Shown here one piece after another: positions 1 to 8,916 of a stretch of DNA of 39,376 bases. The position numbers and the translations under genes are program-made. Positions within the stretch are counted from its first letter, which is position 1. Each line of letters starts with the position of its first letter. Location of the stretch: positions 1 to 39,376 of the forward strand of contig DKYZ01000136.1 of NCBI GenBank assembly GCA_002493515.1. The letters are read 5' to 3'. The stretch comes from Porphyromonadaceae bacterium UBA7087. Lineage in GTDB: Bacteria; Bacteroidota; Bacteroidia; Bacteroidales; Muribaculaceae. The notes under the pieces were generated by a model. That model was not told where the DNA came from and made no database searches. It was given only the letters and a program-made list of their open reading frames with translations.

Positions 1-190
1 TCTCTTCGGAACGTGGATTAAAAATTTTTGACTGCCCTGCATTTGCAAGAAGATGATATTTGTTGCCTCTTTCCACACCGTTCTCATAGAAAGAGATTTC
101 TGAATAACTGACTTCAATGTCAGCCTTCTGTTGCGCGCTCACGGCTATCGCCACAAAACACACGATGATTGATGTAAGTATCTTTTTCAT
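1..190 (-). CDS. GLPGLI family protein, N-terminal part only (runs off the window)
   Basis: Reading the minus strand from an ATG at 190-188 gives an open frame to the window edge (63 codons). It begins MKKILTSIIVCFVAIAVSAQ, a clear signal peptide, followed by QKADIEVSYSE. This start closely resembles the neighbouring complete GLPGLI protein (signal peptide, then NKAEIIVSY), so I call it a tandem paralogue. The ATG overlaps the TGA of the upstream gene as ATGA, which suggests translational coupling. GLPGLI proteins are secreted or envelope proteins of Bacteroidetes with no settled function. The diagnostic GLPGLI motif itself would lie beyond the window, so the family call rests on the N-terminus and the position. 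Confidence 0.8.
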   Translation of the reverse strand, partial: MKKILTSIIVCFVAIAVSAQQKADIEVSYSEISFYENGVERGNKYHLLANAGQSKIFNPRSEE

Positions 191-1044
191 TTCATTTTGT
201 AGTCAGGTTCGATGTTGTGTTTAAGGCCGTCATATTTAGGGGTCTCGATTTTGTTGCCTTGGTCGTCGGTGGAGTATATTTTCACATTCTGACCTTGGGC
301 ATTCATAATGCTCTCTTCATTATTGGCAAAATATTCGGCATTTTTCAGAGCTTCCTTGCGGTCAACCTTCGAATAATCGCCTTGCATATACATAGGTGTC
401 ATAATGCGGTCGGTACGTTCAAGTCCCGTAGCTACAAACGAGAAGCCACCATTGGCTTCGGCTTTAAGGATTAGACCGGGCAGTCCGTGAAGTTTCCACA
501 GACCGAATGGCATCGGCAGTTCCGTTGCAAACCATGCTTTCCAATGGCGGCCATGATAATCGCTTTCAGCCATGATACATTCGTAACCGAGGACTGTTGC
601 GGTAGAATCTTCCACTATTGTCCATTGCATTTCGGAAAGCGGCTCGGTGTAATATCCGTTATCTTCACCAAATTTATTGTAATGCGTCAGACAGTCCTGT
701 GCGAGGTCAGTGAAAACATAGCTGTTAGTAGGTTTGGTTGGACCTTTTCTCATGTCAAACGAGACTGAACCGTCAGGCTCGACAGTCATACACGCCTTTT
801 TGATTATCTCCATGTATTGAGCCTTCCCCTCCGGTGTCGATTTCAACGAATCCACCCAAAGGCTTAGGTCGTTGAAATACTTAGCTTCCGTTGTAGAAGC
901 CAAAAGCGACATTTTGCCGGTGTTGATTTTACCGAATTTGTTGGGGAACGATGAATCATAGCTGACAATGATTTCAGCTTTGTTCTGTGCCATTGCAGAT
1001 ATAGCCACTAAGCACATGAAGATTGAGGTGAGTAGTTTGTTCAT
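187..1044 (-). CDS. GLPGLI family secreted protein
   Basis: 285 residues, normal length for the family. Residues 1-19 form a signal peptide ending in SAMA, then QNKAEIIVSYD. The family signature is visible at residues 183-195 (WKLHGLPGLILKA), preceded by the usual conserved block with C156, GRHWKAWF and ELPMPFG. It is exported; whether it stays periplasmic or reaches the outer membrane is unknown, and the family has no established biochemical role. It starts 4 bp inside the stop of the upstream barrel gene (ATGA) and ends 4 bp inside the next GLPGLI gene, so the three are probably one mRNA. Genes of this family commonly sit beside TonB-receptor-like barrels in Bacteroidetes, which fits a joint surface role (inference). 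Confidence 0.9.
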   Translation of the reverse strand: MNKLLTSIFMCLVAISAMAQNKAEIIVSYDSSFPNKFGKINTGKMSLLASTTEAKYFNDLSLWVDSLKSTPEGKAQYMEIIKKACMTVEPDGSVSFDMRKGPTKPTNSYVFTDLAQDCLTHYNKFGEDNGYYTEPLSEMQWTIVEDSTATVLGYECIMAESDYHGRHWKAWFATELPMPFGLWKLHGLPGLILKAEANGGFSFVATGLERTDRIMTPMYMQGDYSKVDRKEALKNAEYFANNEESIMNAQGQNVKIYSTDDQGNKIETPKYDGLKHNIEPDYKMK

Positions 1045-3698
1045 TTTCTGAGAGATATTGAGATTAACAGCTCGCGGCCTCGGAGCCAGCGTTGGCTCTC
1101 GAAGGAGGTGAGCTGATTGTATGTTGTGTAGTTGTATGTGCGCTGATTGAAGATGTTGCTCAACGAGGCGGACAGCTCAAGTCGCTTGTTGAGCTTGAAG
1201 ATCACCTTGGTGTCGAGAAGGAACACGTTTTTGAACTGATCAGCAGTCAGTTCGTTGCGGTAGTGTTCGCCGCTTATGTGCCATTCCCATTTGCGGTGGG
1301 GCATAATGTTGAGCAGAAGCTCGTTCTCCATATTTCCGAGCCACGAGGCATTTGTGCCGTTCATGGACATACGGCTCGATGCCCACTCGAAACGGTAGTC
1401 GAAACTGAACCAGCGCAGCGGCGCTCCGTTGATTTTTGCGCCTACCGACCACGAAGTGCCGACCGAGTTGACATTGGTATTCTCTGAAATCAGATGCGAT
1501 TCATTGCGGCTGAACGAACCGTTGATGTTTGCGCTACCTCGCATGAAGTCAAGTGTCTTGCCTATGTTGCCGCTTGCCATCAGCATCTGTCCGTCGCTTT
1601 CGGCATCGGTGTAGGAATAAACCACATAGTCGCCATAAAGCTGCTGTGCCAAAGTGTAGGGTCTGTGACTCCATGACTGCATCACCATAGCGTTTGCGAA
1701 TATTCCGCGACGGGTGTGTTTGTAGGATAGTCTGCCGGATACCCGTTGGGAGGACGAATTATAGAAGTCATCGATACCTCGACGGAACGAGCGGTAGTTT
1801 GTCATCACATATCCGGGCTGAATCATGTTGAGATCCATCGGCGAACGTCCGGTGCCACCGCTCACGCTCATCTCAAAGCGGTTATTGGGTTTCCAGTTCA
1901 TGCTCAATGACGGCGAGAAATAAACCTCGCTACGGTTGGCAAGAGCCTTGTCAAAGGTATAATGGGCAAAGCTGACGGGAGCATTTAGAGTGAAGTTGAC
2001 ACGTCTCACCCAATACTCGAATTTCGGGGTAGCATAAACCGTGAAATAGTTTGTGTTCAGCACATTCGTTGTCTCGCCCGGTATTTCCTCCGGCATGTCC
2101 GGTAACTCTGACCTCATAGTTCTGACATATCCTTTGACACCTCCTTCAAGACTGATTGTGATACCCTTGACGGAGAAAGCGTATGCGGCACTCTCGTTGG
2201 TATAGAAAGCATGGTCTTTGACCTGCTGACGCATAAATCCGTCATTTATCGACACGGAAAGCGTCTGCGGCAGTGACTCCCATTCGTTTTTGCTTATGAA
2301 AGTGACGAGGTGCTTGCCGTTGAATCTCTTTATAAGCTTGAAATCATTGCCGACATAGTAGGCGGGAAGCGATGCCGTCTGGTTGTTGGACAGTGAACCG
2401 GTGACGCCCAGGCGCACATCATCCCAGTCGATATTGGTTTTCAGGGTGTTGTTGATGAATGCAGTCTTCTGGTTCAGTTCATAGATAAATTTGCCCGACA
2501 GCGAGTGTGAGCGGTCAACGCCGTTGCGGTCTTCAGTAACGACACGGTTGCCATCGTTGAGAAAGTAGGTCGTTACGTTTGCCGCCTCTGCCGTGATACG
2601 GTTGAATGAGTAGTCAATCTGTGTCTTGAACTCTCCGCGTCCGAGTTTCCAAAGGGCATTGGTCGAAACAAGTGCCGAGCGATTGAACAGTGTGCGTTTA
2701 CGGCTGAGATTAGGTACTCCGGGGAGCGACACACCGACATATCGGCTCAGGTCAGTTCCACGGCGGGAAGCGAAAAAGTCCGTGGCCTGTGCCGACAGGT
2801 CTTCGCCGATGTTGTTGGTCTTGAATGTGGTTATGTTCTGAAAATTTGGCATCACCGCCATAGCGAACAGTTCACCATCCCATATCGCACCGTCGGGCTG
2901 CCATGAGTAGCCGCCTCCGGCATCGCCGTGGAAACTCCACGTTGCCTTTGCCTTGTTTTTCAGTTTGAGGTTGATAGCCGCCTTGTCTGAGAAAGATATG
3001 CCCGACAGCACCTGCATCGGCTGATGGTTCTCCATCACCTCGACCGCGCCCACATCCTCATGGCTTATGCCGTTTGTTGCTATGCCGTATTTGCCGCCGA
3101 GGAGGTCGGAGCCTTCGATATAGAATTTGTTGATGTCCTCTCCCTGGTACTGTATCTTGCCGGATTGCTCCACGTTGATTCCCGGCATACGTTTGAGCAC
3201 ATCACCGATTGAGCGGTCCTGCTGCTGGGCGAAGCTACCTACATCATATGTGATGGTGTCACCCTGCTCCCGTATGCGGTCGGCCTTTACAGTCACTTCC
3301 TTAAGCAAGGTGGATCCCGGCTCCATATATACGGTCAAGGGAAAGACAATGCTGTCGAGAGGTATCGACCGTTTGGCGAAGCCCATCATGGCCACTTCCA
3401 GACAGCTGCCATCGACCGTAGGCATTGTCATGGAGAAACCTCCGTCCGCTTTCGACGAAGCGAACTTCTTTATCTTGCCGTCAGCGCCTTTGACAATAAC
3501 AGATGCCCCGGATAGAGGCGCATTGTTCTCCTTATCGATGACATTGCCGGTCACATTGACCTGCGCCACGGCACTAACCACCGTGAACAAGCATAGTAGA
3601 TGTATAATATATCTATAGCTGACCTCTATATCAGCCTTCCGCTGCGCTTTCGCGGCCATCGCCACAAAACAAATTGAAAATGCTATACAATGCCTCAT
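1041..3698 (-). CDS. Outer-membrane beta-barrel protein with carboxypeptidase-regulatory-like and plug domains, N-terminally fused to a GLPGLI relic
   Basis: 885 residues. Residues 1-28 look like the start of a GLPGLI protein. A second signal-like segment follows (IIHLLCLFTVVSAVAQ, about 31-46), then a carboxypeptidase-regulatory-like beta-sandwich (VNVTGNVIDKENNAPLSGAS, about 47-130), a plug-like domain (about 135-245) and a long barrel ending in LLISISLRK with a terminal hydrophobic strand. It belongs to the OMP_b-brl/TonB-receptor-like group that accompanies GLPGLI genes. The substrate is unknown. The start used is the only in-frame ATG before the mature protein; the barrel gene's original start appears lost, because no ATG precedes its own signal peptide in frame. 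It lies 24 bp after the Fic gene and overlaps the next gene by 4 bp. Confidence 0.85.
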   Translation of the reverse strand: MRHCIAFSICFVAMAAKAQRKADIEVSYRYIIHLLCLFTVVSAVAQVNVTGNVIDKENNAPLSGASVIVKGADGKIKKFASSKADGGFSMTMPTVDGSCLEVAMMGFAKRSIPLDSIVFPLTVYMEPGSTLLKEVTVKADRIREQGDTITYDVGSFAQQQDRSIGDVLKRMPGINVEQSGKIQYQGEDINKFYIEGSDLLGGKYGIATNGISHEDVGAVEVMENHQPMQVLSGISFSDKAAINLKLKNKAKATWSFHGDAGGGYSWQPDGAIWDGELFAMAVMPNFQNITTFKTNNIGEDLSAQATDFFASRRGTDLSRYVGVSLPGVPNLSRKRTLFNRSALVSTNALWKLGRGEFKTQIDYSFNRITAEAANVTTYFLNDGNRVVTEDRNGVDRSHSLSGKFIYELNQKTAFINNTLKTNIDWDDVRLGVTGSLSNNQTASLPAYYVGNDFKLIKRFNGKHLVTFISKNEWESLPQTLSVSINDGFMRQQVKDHAFYTNESAAYAFSVKGITISLEGGVKGYVRTMRSELPDMPEEIPGETTNVLNTNYFTVYATPKFEYWVRRVNFTLNAPVSFAHYTFDKALANRSEVYFSPSLSMNWKPNNRFEMSVSGGTGRSPMDLNMIQPGYVMTNYRSFRRGIDDFYNSSSQRVSGRLSYKHTRRGIFANAMVMQSWSHRPYTLAQQLYGDYVVYSYTDAESDGQMLMASGNIGKTLDFMRGSANINGSFSRNESHLISENTNVNSVGTSWSVGAKINGAPLRWFSFDYRFEWASSRMSMNGTNASWLGNMENELLLNIMPHRKWEWHISGEHYRNELTADQFKNVFLLDTKVIFKLNKRLELSASLSNIFNQRTYNYTTYNQLTSFESQRWLRGRELLISISLRK
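3615..3698 (-). pseudogene. 5' remnant of a third GLPGLI gene, fused in frame to the barrel gene
   Basis: Codons 1-28 of the barrel gene encode a signal peptide containing CFVAMAAKAQ and then RKADIEVSY. The truncated GLPGLI gene at the window start has CFVAIAVSAQ and then QKADIEVSY at the same place, and the DNA is similarly close (both contain TGTTTTGTGGCGAT). Immediately after this block comes a second, different signal peptide belonging to the barrel. The simplest reading is a deletion that removed the rest of a GLPGLI gene together with the barrel gene's own start codon. The resulting protein carries two export signals in series. Which one is cleaved cannot be told from the sequence. Confidence 0.7.
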
Positions 3699-3722
3699 TT
3701 CAATGAATTCAGTAAGAAGTTA

Positions 3723-4835
3723 TTACGGCAGAAGGTAGCTGGCAGTGCGCCCTCCTTCTCCGCTATTGCGGAGCATCTCTTTTGAAATCAAATCATTGAT
3801 GTCGCGTATAGCTGTGTTCTGAGAACAACTACACATTTTCGCCCATTTCGAGGAAGTCAGTTTTCCCTCGAAGCCATCCCATAGGCGGTTAATGACTTTG
3901 CGCTGTCGCTCGTTGATATCAATCTCCCGAAACTTATCCCAATAAGCAGCCTTTTCCAATGTTCGCTCAATTACAGCTGAAGCTCTCATTATTGCCTTTT
4001 CAAGGCAATCGAAGAACCATAGGAGCCATCCGGTAATATCGAGATTCCCTTTCTGGGTGTATTCCAGTATTTCGTAATACGCCTTTTTGTTCCGATTGAT
4101 TTCAGCAGACATACTGTAATACCGCGCAGAATCGACATCAAGACGAGCCAAGAACATGTCAGCGATAGTACGGCTTATCCGACCATTGCCATCATCAAAC
4201 GGATGGATTGTCACAAACCAAAGATGCGCCACGGCCGCCATAATGAATGACGATAGTTCGGCAGTGTTACACCAGCTAATCAAACGCGCCATCTCTTCCG
4301 GGACATCAGACGATGCCGGAGCTTCATAGTGTACCCTCTCGTGTCCGAAAGCTCCAGAAACCACCTGCATAGGTTCTTCTCCTTTTCGCCAGTCAGCTAC
4401 CGTAATGCGATGCATGCCGCTTCTGCCCAGAGGGAAAAGAGCAGCATGCCATCCGAAGAGCCGTTCATCAGTCAATGACTCTTTACATTTATGCACTGCA
4501 TCAAGCATCACATCAACAAGTCCTTCTACATAATGGTCTTCAACAAGCAATCCATCATCCTCTATTCCAAGCCGACGGGCGATACTGCTTCTGACTGAAT
4601 TGGGATTAAGCATCACACCCTCAATTTCAGAAGAACCAATCAGCTCTTCTGTCATAGCATCGAGCAATGAACGGTTTTTCTCACTAAAGCCCAGCATCGA
4701 CATTCTGCCATTCAAAAGTCCATGCAACCGACTGAGCCGACTCATTGGCTCAAGCAATGCCTCGGCATCCCATCTAAAATTGGGCCAATCATTACGCTGC
4801 CATATATAGGCGCTATGTCTTTGCGTTCTCCTCAT
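3723..4835 (-). CDS. Fic family protein (AMP-transferase) with inhibitory helix and C-terminal winged helix
   Basis: 370 residues. An N-terminal DUF4172-like segment (IWQRNDWPNFRWD, 11-23) is followed by the class II inhibitory motif SSEIEG (68-73) and the Fic core with the intact catalytic motif HPFDDGNGRISR (211-222; catalytic His 211). A C-terminal winged-helix-like region follows (about 310-370, ending RTASYLLP). Fic proteins of this build transfer AMP from ATP to hydroxyl side chains of target proteins and are held off by the inhibitory glutamate (here E70 or E72). The winged helix suggests DNA binding, possibly at its own promoter. The target is unknown. No partner antitoxin is adjacent, consistent with an intramolecularly inhibited protein. 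A good promoter lies so close to the ATG that the mRNA may be leaderless. Confidence 0.92.
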   Translation of the reverse strand: MRRTQRHSAYIWQRNDWPNFRWDAEALLEPMSRLSRLHGLLNGRMSMLGFSEKNRSLLDAMTEELIGSSEIEGVMLNPNSVRSSIARRLGIEDDGLLVEDHYVEGLVDVMLDAVHKCKESLTDERLFGWHAALFPLGRSGMHRITVADWRKGEEPMQVVSGAFGHERVHYEAPASSDVPEEMARLISWCNTAELSSFIMAAVAHLWFVTIHPFDDGNGRISRTIADMFLARLDVDSARYYSMSAEINRNKKAYYEILEYTQKGNLDITGWLLWFFDCLEKAIMRASAVIERTLEKAAYWDKFREIDINERQRKVINRLWDGFEGKLTSSKWAKMCSCSQNTAIRDINDLISKEMLRNSGEGGRTASYLLP

Positions 4836-4839
4836 ACTG

Positions 4840-4871
4840 CAAAATTAATAATTTACGCAGAAATCGCCAAA
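4840..4871 (-). promoter_or_regulatory. Promoter of the Fic gene
   Basis: On the minus strand TTTG (4871-4868), 20 bp, TAATTTTG (4847-4840) matches the Bacteroidetes -33/-7 consensus exactly. The ATG begins only 4 bases downstream of the -7 box, which leaves almost no leader. Confidence 0.75.
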
Positions 4872-4874
4872 TTA

Positions 4875-7040
4875 TCATTGGCGGACTGCGATTTTGAATG
4901 CCGCGGTTGCAGTGCTTACCATATACATCCCGCTGTCAAGGGTGAGACTCATGCCGGCATATATGTGCCTGAGCTCCCGTCCTCCGATGTCAAATATAGC
5001 TATGTCGCACAAGGCCTTTATGTTATTGCCGTCCAGTAAGAAAGCTTCATCTTCGGATATTGTCGTGCTCTCTATGCCCGATAGATCCTTTTCCACTATA
5101 TTGGCAAAATTACACCATGATTTGTCAGAACGATACGCATCGAGACTCCCCACAGGTACATAAACAACTGCGTCATACGCGCCGAATGTGGCTATTGTAG
5201 AGGACGTCGCAAATGTTGGAGGAACAGAATTGCGGCTTGTGATGGAAGTAAGCGGCGCTCCATTGAAGGCCCTGTTGCCGAGAGTCTTCACAGCCCCCCC
5301 GAGATCTATTTCTGTCAAAGAGGCACAATCCTCAAACGCCGAACGATCCACTTCCGTGACATCTCCACATATCTCAGCGCATGAAACCAGATCATAACCG
5401 ACAAGGGCAAAATTACCGACCGCAGCGACACCTGACGGTATGGCAATATCCTCTATCAGTTTTCCGTCGGCATATAATCGTGCTCCATAGCTAAGCGGAT
5501 TGGCAAGCGCAATCTCAAAACCATTCCCCAGCCACGCCTCGAGTGAGGGGCAATATACCTCAACCAAAGATTCACAACCTCTGAAAGCGCTGCCACCTAC
5601 CGACGGTATCGAGCCGCGGAACGTTACGGACGTAAGCCCGGAACAATCCATAAAAGCCTGTTCACCGACCGAAGTCAGCGAGGAGGGAAGCGTGGCATCT
5701 GTCAGCTTCGAATATCCGGGAAAGTTGTTCTCACCGATTTTGACAATCCCTTCCGGCAGAATCAGAGAAGAGACAGGAGTACCGTCAACATACAGGGTGG
5801 CACCGCTATTGAGCGGGTTGGCAGTCGAGTCAAGAAAATCAATATTCACCCACTCGGCTATGCCCTTGCATCTTACAGTCGTGAGCATCGGGCATGAAGC
5901 GAAAGCATCATAACCTACTTCCGCTACATTAAACCCGAAAGTTACTTCCTGAAGCGCAGGAAGGTAGCTGAACAATTCTGGAGGGATAGACGTCATGCCG
6001 TCGCCGAGAATTAGCCGTGTCAGATTTTTATTGCTTGAGAAAACATTATCGTTTTTGTTGGTTGTGATGACGTTACGGCCTATAAACATTTCTTCTACCG
6101 GATCATTGGCAAATGGGGCACCTCCCAGAATAAAGTTTTTATCGCCATTCTCGATGCGCAGCGACTTGAGAGCAAGACAATCATAGAAAGCACACCCACC
6201 GATCTCGTCTACACTTGCAGGAATCACCACATCTTCAAGTGCCCCGCATTCCGAAAATGCATAATCCCCTATCGTGAGGTTTCCTGAACCGAAGTCAATC
6301 CCGGCAAGTGACGTACATTTCTCAAAGGCGTTCTGACCGATGGTGATGACACTGTCGAAATCTGCGCGAGGCAGTGAGGAGCAGCCTTTGAAGGCACGTT
6401 GACCTACGGTAAGCAATGTAGCGGGGAAGTTGACAGTCTCCAGAGAGTGACAGCGCTCAAAAGCGCCATCGCCGATATCGGTCAGATTGTGACCGACATT
6501 GATTTCGCGAAGTCTGGAGCAATCCGCGAACGCACTGCTTCCTATCGATACGACCGAAGAAGGGAGATTGACAATTTCGAGATCGGTTCCGGCGAATGCC
6601 AGGGAAGGAATCGAGGTGATCTCACCGGTAAGTTCCACCTCACGGAGAGCGGTATTGGCGAAAGCACCGACACCGATTTCATTTACCGATGCCGGCAGAA
6701 CAATCATGCTCATCCCGATGCATTGGGAGAAAGCATAGTTACCGATTCTCGTGACGGTCGGAGGAAGGACAGCGCCCTCGAGACCCTCGCAGGTGTAGAA
6801 TGCCGAGTTCCCGATGGCAGTCACCGAATATTCCTTATCGCCTATAGTTATAGCCGACGGAATTGTGATTGTGCCTGTCAGATCCGGATAGTTGAAGCCA
6901 GAATCATCCATATGCGATATTACCTCTGCCGTAAGAGCATCATCATTTAAATCATAGCGTAGCTGCCCTATTTCCACTCGCTCTGCTTTTGACAGCAGCG
7001 AGACAACGACAGTGAGCGCCAGGAATACGAAACGTTTCAT
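4875..7040 (-). CDS. BspA-like leucine-rich-repeat surface protein with T9SS C-terminal domain
   Basis: 721 residues with a signal peptide (MKRFVFLALTVVVSLLSKA). About 55-600 consists of LRR_5/BspA-type repeats of the pattern IGxxAFxxCxxLxxVxLPxSVxxIG, which form a curved solenoid used for binding host or bacterial surfaces in this family. The C-terminus (about 650-721) has the features of a type A T9SS sorting domain: IAIFDIGGRELRHI, a turn, LDSGMYMVST, then a final strand FKIAVRQ. T9SS cargo crosses the outer membrane and is cleaved and anchored or released. The ligand is unknown. It is separated from the Fic gene by 39 bp and preceded by its own -7 box. The AraC-type hybrid regulator upstream could control it (inference from position). 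Confidence 0.9.
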   Translation of the reverse strand: MKRFVFLALTVVVSLLSKAERVEIGQLRYDLNDDALTAEVISHMDDSGFNYPDLTGTITIPSAITIGDKEYSVTAIGNSAFYTCEGLEGAVLPPTVTRIGNYAFSQCIGMSMIVLPASVNEIGVGAFANTALREVELTGEITSIPSLAFAGTDLEIVNLPSSVVSIGSSAFADCSRLREINVGHNLTDIGDGAFERCHSLETVNFPATLLTVGQRAFKGCSSLPRADFDSVITIGQNAFEKCTSLAGIDFGSGNLTIGDYAFSECGALEDVVIPASVDEIGGCAFYDCLALKSLRIENGDKNFILGGAPFANDPVEEMFIGRNVITTNKNDNVFSSNKNLTRLILGDGMTSIPPELFSYLPALQEVTFGFNVAEVGYDAFASCPMLTTVRCKGIAEWVNIDFLDSTANPLNSGATLYVDGTPVSSLILPEGIVKIGENNFPGYSKLTDATLPSSLTSVGEQAFMDCSGLTSVTFRGSIPSVGGSAFRGCESLVEVYCPSLEAWLGNGFEIALANPLSYGARLYADGKLIEDIAIPSGVAAVGNFALVGYDLVSCAEICGDVTEVDRSAFEDCASLTEIDLGGAVKTLGNRAFNGAPLTSITSRNSVPPTFATSSTIATFGAYDAVVYVPVGSLDAYRSDKSWCNFANIVEKDLSGIESTTISEDEAFLLDGNNIKALCDIAIFDIGGRELRHIYAGMSLTLDSGMYMVSTATAAFKIAVRQ

Positions 7041-7128
7041 TCGATTGATATGTCCAGCCTTCGGCCCATTAGCTGGCAGTAAAATTATATCCCAAAATAT
7101 TTTGGAGCGGTCGAGGTCTCTCCGACGG

Positions 7129-7136
7129 CAAAGTTA
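7129..7136 (-). promoter_or_regulatory. -7 box of the LRR gene promoter
   Basis: The minus strand reads TAACTTTG at 7136-7129, the commonest form of the TAnnTTTG element in this window. It would give a leader of about 80 nt. No good -33 element is seen at 19-20 bp, so this may be an activator-dependent promoter. Confidence 0.5.
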
Positions 7137-7192
7137 ACAATTATTTATGATTTCTGCCCTATGGATGGAAAAAGATCATACAGCCTTAGTCT

Positions 7193-8749
7193 TTACGGGT
7201 TCTCTTTACGGGCACGTGATAAAGACTGGTAGAGACTAGGCTTGAGTCCGGTCTGCCTGACAAAAACATTGATAAAGGTTGAATGCGATTTGTATCCGAC
7301 ACTCTCTGAAATGGCTTTTATGGTCAGGTTGCCAAAACGCTCCTCATCCTCAAGCATCTGCATCGAACGCTTTATGCGGAACTCATTAAGCAGAGCACGG
7401 AAATTCATGCCGTATTCCTCGTTGATGGCTTCCGACACATATCGCGCGTTAGAGCCTACAGAAGCCGCGAGTATATCTATGGAATAGTCGCTGCGACAAT
7501 ATTCGTCAGAGTTCTCGAACGTCTGGCGTATATGCTCCATAAGCGTGGCACGCTGTTCCTTGGTCTGCAGCAGTCTGCGCTCCGGCTCGACTGCTTTCGG
7601 CTCAGCGACCTTCTGCACGGATCCCTCGTCATCATCCACACTCCTCTCCCTTAGCCTGAGTTCCAGATCGGCGATACGTTCCTTATACCGCATCTCAGCG
7701 TCAAGTTCATCCTTGTTATGCTGGAACAGGTCGGCATACGCCCGGCTGAGCCGGCGTTTCTGGACCAGGATGGTCATGGCAAAGGCCAGAGCCACGACAA
7801 TGAGCACAACAAGCGACATAATCCAGTAACGTTGCAGCGCGTTGGTGACATTAAGACTCCGGATAGTATGCGCACTCCCCTCCTGTTCGTAAGAACTCAG
7901 TGCATTCTTGATTTTGCTTATCTCGTCGCGGCTGAGTATGGAATCGGATAGCGAAAGATATTCCTCCTTGCAGTTGAGTGCCATCTCCCGGTCGCCTTTC
8001 AGGTCATAGACCTCGGCCAGACGGCGCAGCGACTCCACGAGAAGATCCGGATGCCCATTCACTCTTGCCAGACTTTCATTACGCTTATAATATTCCATCG
8101 CAGAGTCCGGCATATGCAGATTCATATAGAGGTCGGCGATTGCGGAATAAGCAGCGGCTTCGTTAAGGCGCGATTCCGCCCCTATACGCGATAGGCCGAC
8201 AGCTCTTCGATAGTAGGCAAAGGCCGAATCCGGCCTGTTCTGAAGCTCATGCAGCAGCCCACGATTGAATGTCAGGTCATAACGTGCGCGAGGAGTGGTA
8301 GGGTCAAGCCTCTCGAGACGTTCAAGATAATATATGCATGAATCAGGTTTCGTCTGCAGGAAACTGATGTAAAACAGGTTTGTAAGCAGTCCTGCGGATG
8401 TTCTGTCATCCGACAATCCCGGATCAAGACTCAATGCCCGTAGATAATAGGTCTTGGCGGTCTCCAGGTCGTTGATGTGTGAAAAGATATTTCCGATGTG
8501 AAGGTAGACGGTCGGGAGTCTGTCGGCCTGTCCTGTCCGTTTCACTATGTCGAGTGCCTTCAGATTGCACTCCAGCGCGGCGGCGTAGGAGGTGGAGGAA
8601 GTCAGCTCGAGCCCGAGTCGGAGCAACGAGTCAACCTGCCGGGAACAATCGGAAGCCCTGGCCACGAAGCTGGCTGCAAGCACAGTCATGAACGCCAGCA
8701 GCAACCGCGACAGGCAGCATAATCCATATGTCGGTGATTCTGATTTCAA
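7193..8749 (-). CDS. TPR sensor / single-TM / AraC-type HTH hybrid transcription regulator
   Basis: From the proposed start, 518 residues: a signal or membrane-inserting segment (about 13-35), TPR-like helical repeats (about 40-270, for example AALECNLKALDIVKRTG and AKTYYLRALSLDPG), a transmembrane helix (YWIMSLVVLIVVALAFAMTI), a coiled coil rich in K/E/L, and a C-terminal AraC DNA-binding domain (about 420-518, with LTIKAISESVGYKSHSTFINVFVRQTG in two stretches of the second HTH). This layout puts the TPR part in the periplasm and the HTH in the cytoplasm, as in Bacteroidetes sensor-regulators. The frame stays open to an ATG at 8842, but a promoter at 8811-8781 lies inside that extension, so I prefer the in-frame TTG at 8749. 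The start is uncertain. It sits between two T9SS cargo genes. Confidence 0.8.
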   Translation of the reverse strand: MKSESPTYGLCCLSRLLLAFMTVLAASFVARASDCSRQVDSLLRLGLELTSSTSYAAALECNLKALDIVKRTGQADRLPTVYLHIGNIFSHINDLETAKTYYLRALSLDPGLSDDRTSAGLLTNLFYISFLQTKPDSCIYYLERLERLDPTTPRARYDLTFNRGLLHELQNRPDSAFAYYRRAVGLSRIGAESRLNEAAAYSAIADLYMNLHMPDSAMEYYKRNESLARVNGHPDLLVESLRRLAEVYDLKGDREMALNCKEEYLSLSDSILSRDEISKIKNALSSYEQEGSAHTIRSLNVTNALQRYWIMSLVVLIVVALAFAMTILVQKRRLSRAYADLFQHNKDELDAEMRYKERIADLELRLRERSVDDDEGSVQKVAEPKAVEPERRLLQTKEQRATLMEHIRQTFENSDEYCRSDYSIDILAASVGSNARYVSEAINEEYGMNFRALLNEFRIKRSMQMLEDEERFGNLTIKAISESVGYKSHSTFINVFVRQTGLKPSLYQSLSRARKENP

Positions 8750-8780
8750 AATATTTAAGATGGTTTTACTTAAACAACCA

Positions 8781-8811
8781 CAAAAGTAAGAAAAGAATCC
8801 GTAACGGGCAA
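8781..8811 (-). promoter_or_regulatory. Promoter of the TPR-AraC regulator gene
   Basis: Minus strand: TTG (8811-8809), exactly 20 bp, TACTTTTG (8788-8781). Transcription would start near 8774, inside the long form of the ORF, which argues against the ATG at 8842. Confidence 0.65.
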
Positions 8812-8858
8812 TAATAATTTTGATTTCGCGAAATTGAAGCATTTAAAACCGGACACCC

Positions 8859-8889
8859 TTGTCCAATCAGGATAATGCTCATACCTTTG
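8859..8889 (+). promoter_or_regulatory. Promoter of the fibronectin/adhesin gene
   Basis: TTG (8859-8861), 20 bp, TACCTTTG (8882-8889). The expected RNA start near 8895 leaves the upstream ATG at 8875 outside the message and supports the ATG at 8917. Confidence 0.75.
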
Positions 8890-8916
8890 CATCACAAAGA
8901 ACCAAAAAGTAAAAAT

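Noticed and set aside
3994..4014. Small palindrome inside the Fic gene as a regulatory site
   Set aside because: ATTGCCTT/AAGGCAAT lies mid-gene with no promoter nearby; most likely chance.
8842..8875. Upstream ATG starts for the TPR-AraC gene (8842) and the adhesin gene (8875)
   Set aside because: Both lie within or upstream of well-matched promoters, so they would not be in the messages; starts at 8749 (TTG) and 8917 (ATG) fit the signal peptides better.
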